A DNA stretch of 64,000 bases from Flavobacterium muglaense (GTDB taxonomy: Bacteria; Bacteroidota; Bacteroidia; Flavobacteriales; Flavobacteriaceae): the NCBI RefSeq assembly GCF_014305155.1, contig NZ_JACRUK010000003.1, positions 122,978 to 186,977 on the forward strand, written 5' to 3'. The position numbers were made by a program, and so were the translations under genes. The number at the start of each line of letters is the position of its first letter. Within the stretch, counting starts at the first letter, position 1. The notes under the pieces were generated by a model. It was given only the letters and a program-made list of their open reading frames with translations. It was not told the DNA's origin and searched no databases. Positions 63,444 through 64,000 of this stretch are shown piece after piece.

Positions 63444-64000
63444 ATGATGCAACACATCACAGGAATACCGCGCAATCAGATGGTCTTTTCAAGTTTAGAA
63501 GACATGATTTTACCAGATAATCCAGTTCGTTTTGTAGACGCTTTTGTGGAAGCGTTGTCAATACAGACTTTAGGTTTTAAGATTCAAACGTTAAAGACAG
63601 AAGGTCGTCCAAGTTTCGACACTAAACTGTTCCTTAAAATCTATTTATATGGTTATTTAAATGGCTTGCGAAGTTGTAGAAAACTTCAAAAAGAGTGTGT
63701 TCGTAATATTGAACTACAATGGCTTTTGTGTGGAATTGTACCGAACTACCATAGTATTTCTGATTTTAGAAAACAGAATCCATCGGGATTGAAAAACTTG
63801 TTCAAACTCTTTGTTTCATTCCTAAAAGATGTGGACTTGATTGCCGGTGAAACCATTGCCATTGATGGTACTAAAAGTAGAGCGCACAACAGCAAGAAAG
63901 CTAATTTCAATCAAAAGAAAATTGATAGACATTTAGCTTATATTGAGGAGAAAACTCAAGAATACTTAACGGATTTAGATCAAAACGATTTACAAGACAG
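63444..64000 (+). CDS. IS1182-type transposase, N-terminal part (runs off right edge)
   Basis: ATG at 63444 (a second ATG follows at 63447); 185 codons are visible and the 3' end is outside. The start QHITGIPRNQMVFSSLEDMI with NPVRFVDAF, then LKIYLYGYLNGLRSCRKLQ and the IAIDGTKSRAHNSKK stretch with the first catalytic Asp, is the IS1182/DDE layout. The left end of the element, including its inverted repeat, is probably between 63350 and 63390. It inserted just beyond the 5' end of the delta-60 protein gene; whether it split anything is not visible. Confidence 0.82.
   Translation, partial: MMQHITGIPRNQMVFSSLEDMILPDNPVRFVDAFVEALSIQTLGFKIQTLKTEGRPSFDTKLFLKIYLYGYLNGLRSCRKLQKECVRNIELQWLLCGIVPNYHSISDFRKQNPSGLKNLFKLFVSFLKDVDLIAGETIAIDGTKSRAHNSKKANFNQKKIDRHLAYIEEKTQEYLTDLDQNDLQD

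Noticed and set aside
1..64000. tRNA or rRNA genes, including a tRNA att site
   Set aside because: No cloverleaf or rRNA sequence was recognised; the prophage end lies in comM, not in a tRNA.

Overview
The window reads as a chromosome segment of a Flavobacterium-like member of the Bacteroidetes. Supporting signs are low GC, promoters of the TTG / TAnnTTTG type, A-rich starts without Shine-Dalgarno sequences, a type IX secretion sorting domain, and several hybrid histidine kinases. It has two parts with different base composition.

Positions 1 to about 24,455 are very AT-rich and belong to a tailed-phage genome that continues off the left edge. Its right end stops immediately before the Walker A codons of a comM (Mg-chelatase-like ATPase) gene, so only the 3' part of comM is present here. 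The phage late genes lie on the minus strand. In order of transcription they are: a protein of unknown role, GH19 endolysin, HNH/AP2 endonuclease, ClpP-like prohead protease, major capsid, tail tube, a small protein, portal, connector-like, a small protein, a giant fibre with PhoD-like and GH16 domains, holin, a small-terminase candidate, large terminase, several tail-completion or baseplate proteins, and the start of a tape-measure-like protein. A roughly 900-bp non-coding switch region (19.14-20.10 kb) holds an iteron-like array, a 38-bp direct repeat and a hairpin. To its right are plus-strand early genes: a small protein, a winged-helix replication-type protein, a sigma-70 family factor, a PD-(D/E)XK-like nuclease with an SSB-like C-terminus, and a 47-residue protein. 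Between these and the att junction sits a cargo block of four small genes, three of them membrane proteins. No integrase or repressor is visible; either could lie to the left of the window. By eye I found no GATC and no CATG in the phage part, while the adjoining chromosome has both.

From 24.46 to 64 kb is ordinary host chromosome: the comM remnant, an FAD monooxygenase fused to a zinc-ribbon, a decayed PhnB-type gene, a DEAD-box helicase, a YpfJ-type metallopeptidase, a hybrid kinase, a fatty-aldehyde-type dehydrogenase, an RluA-family pseudouridine synthase next to panB, and an acyltransferase. Then come a carbohydrate group (GH3, a Nudix-type regulator with a palindromic site beside it, a GH13 sucrose-phosphorylase-like enzyme), a three-gene phosphorelay (46.9-54.4 kb), lipoproteins, a PL6 alginate-lyase-type gene broken by one in-frame stop, another hybrid kinase, a secreted delta-60-repeat protein with a T9SS tail, and the beginning of an IS1182-type transposase running off the right edge.

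All calls come from reading the sequence and recalling families. No search was run, and residue positions are approximate.
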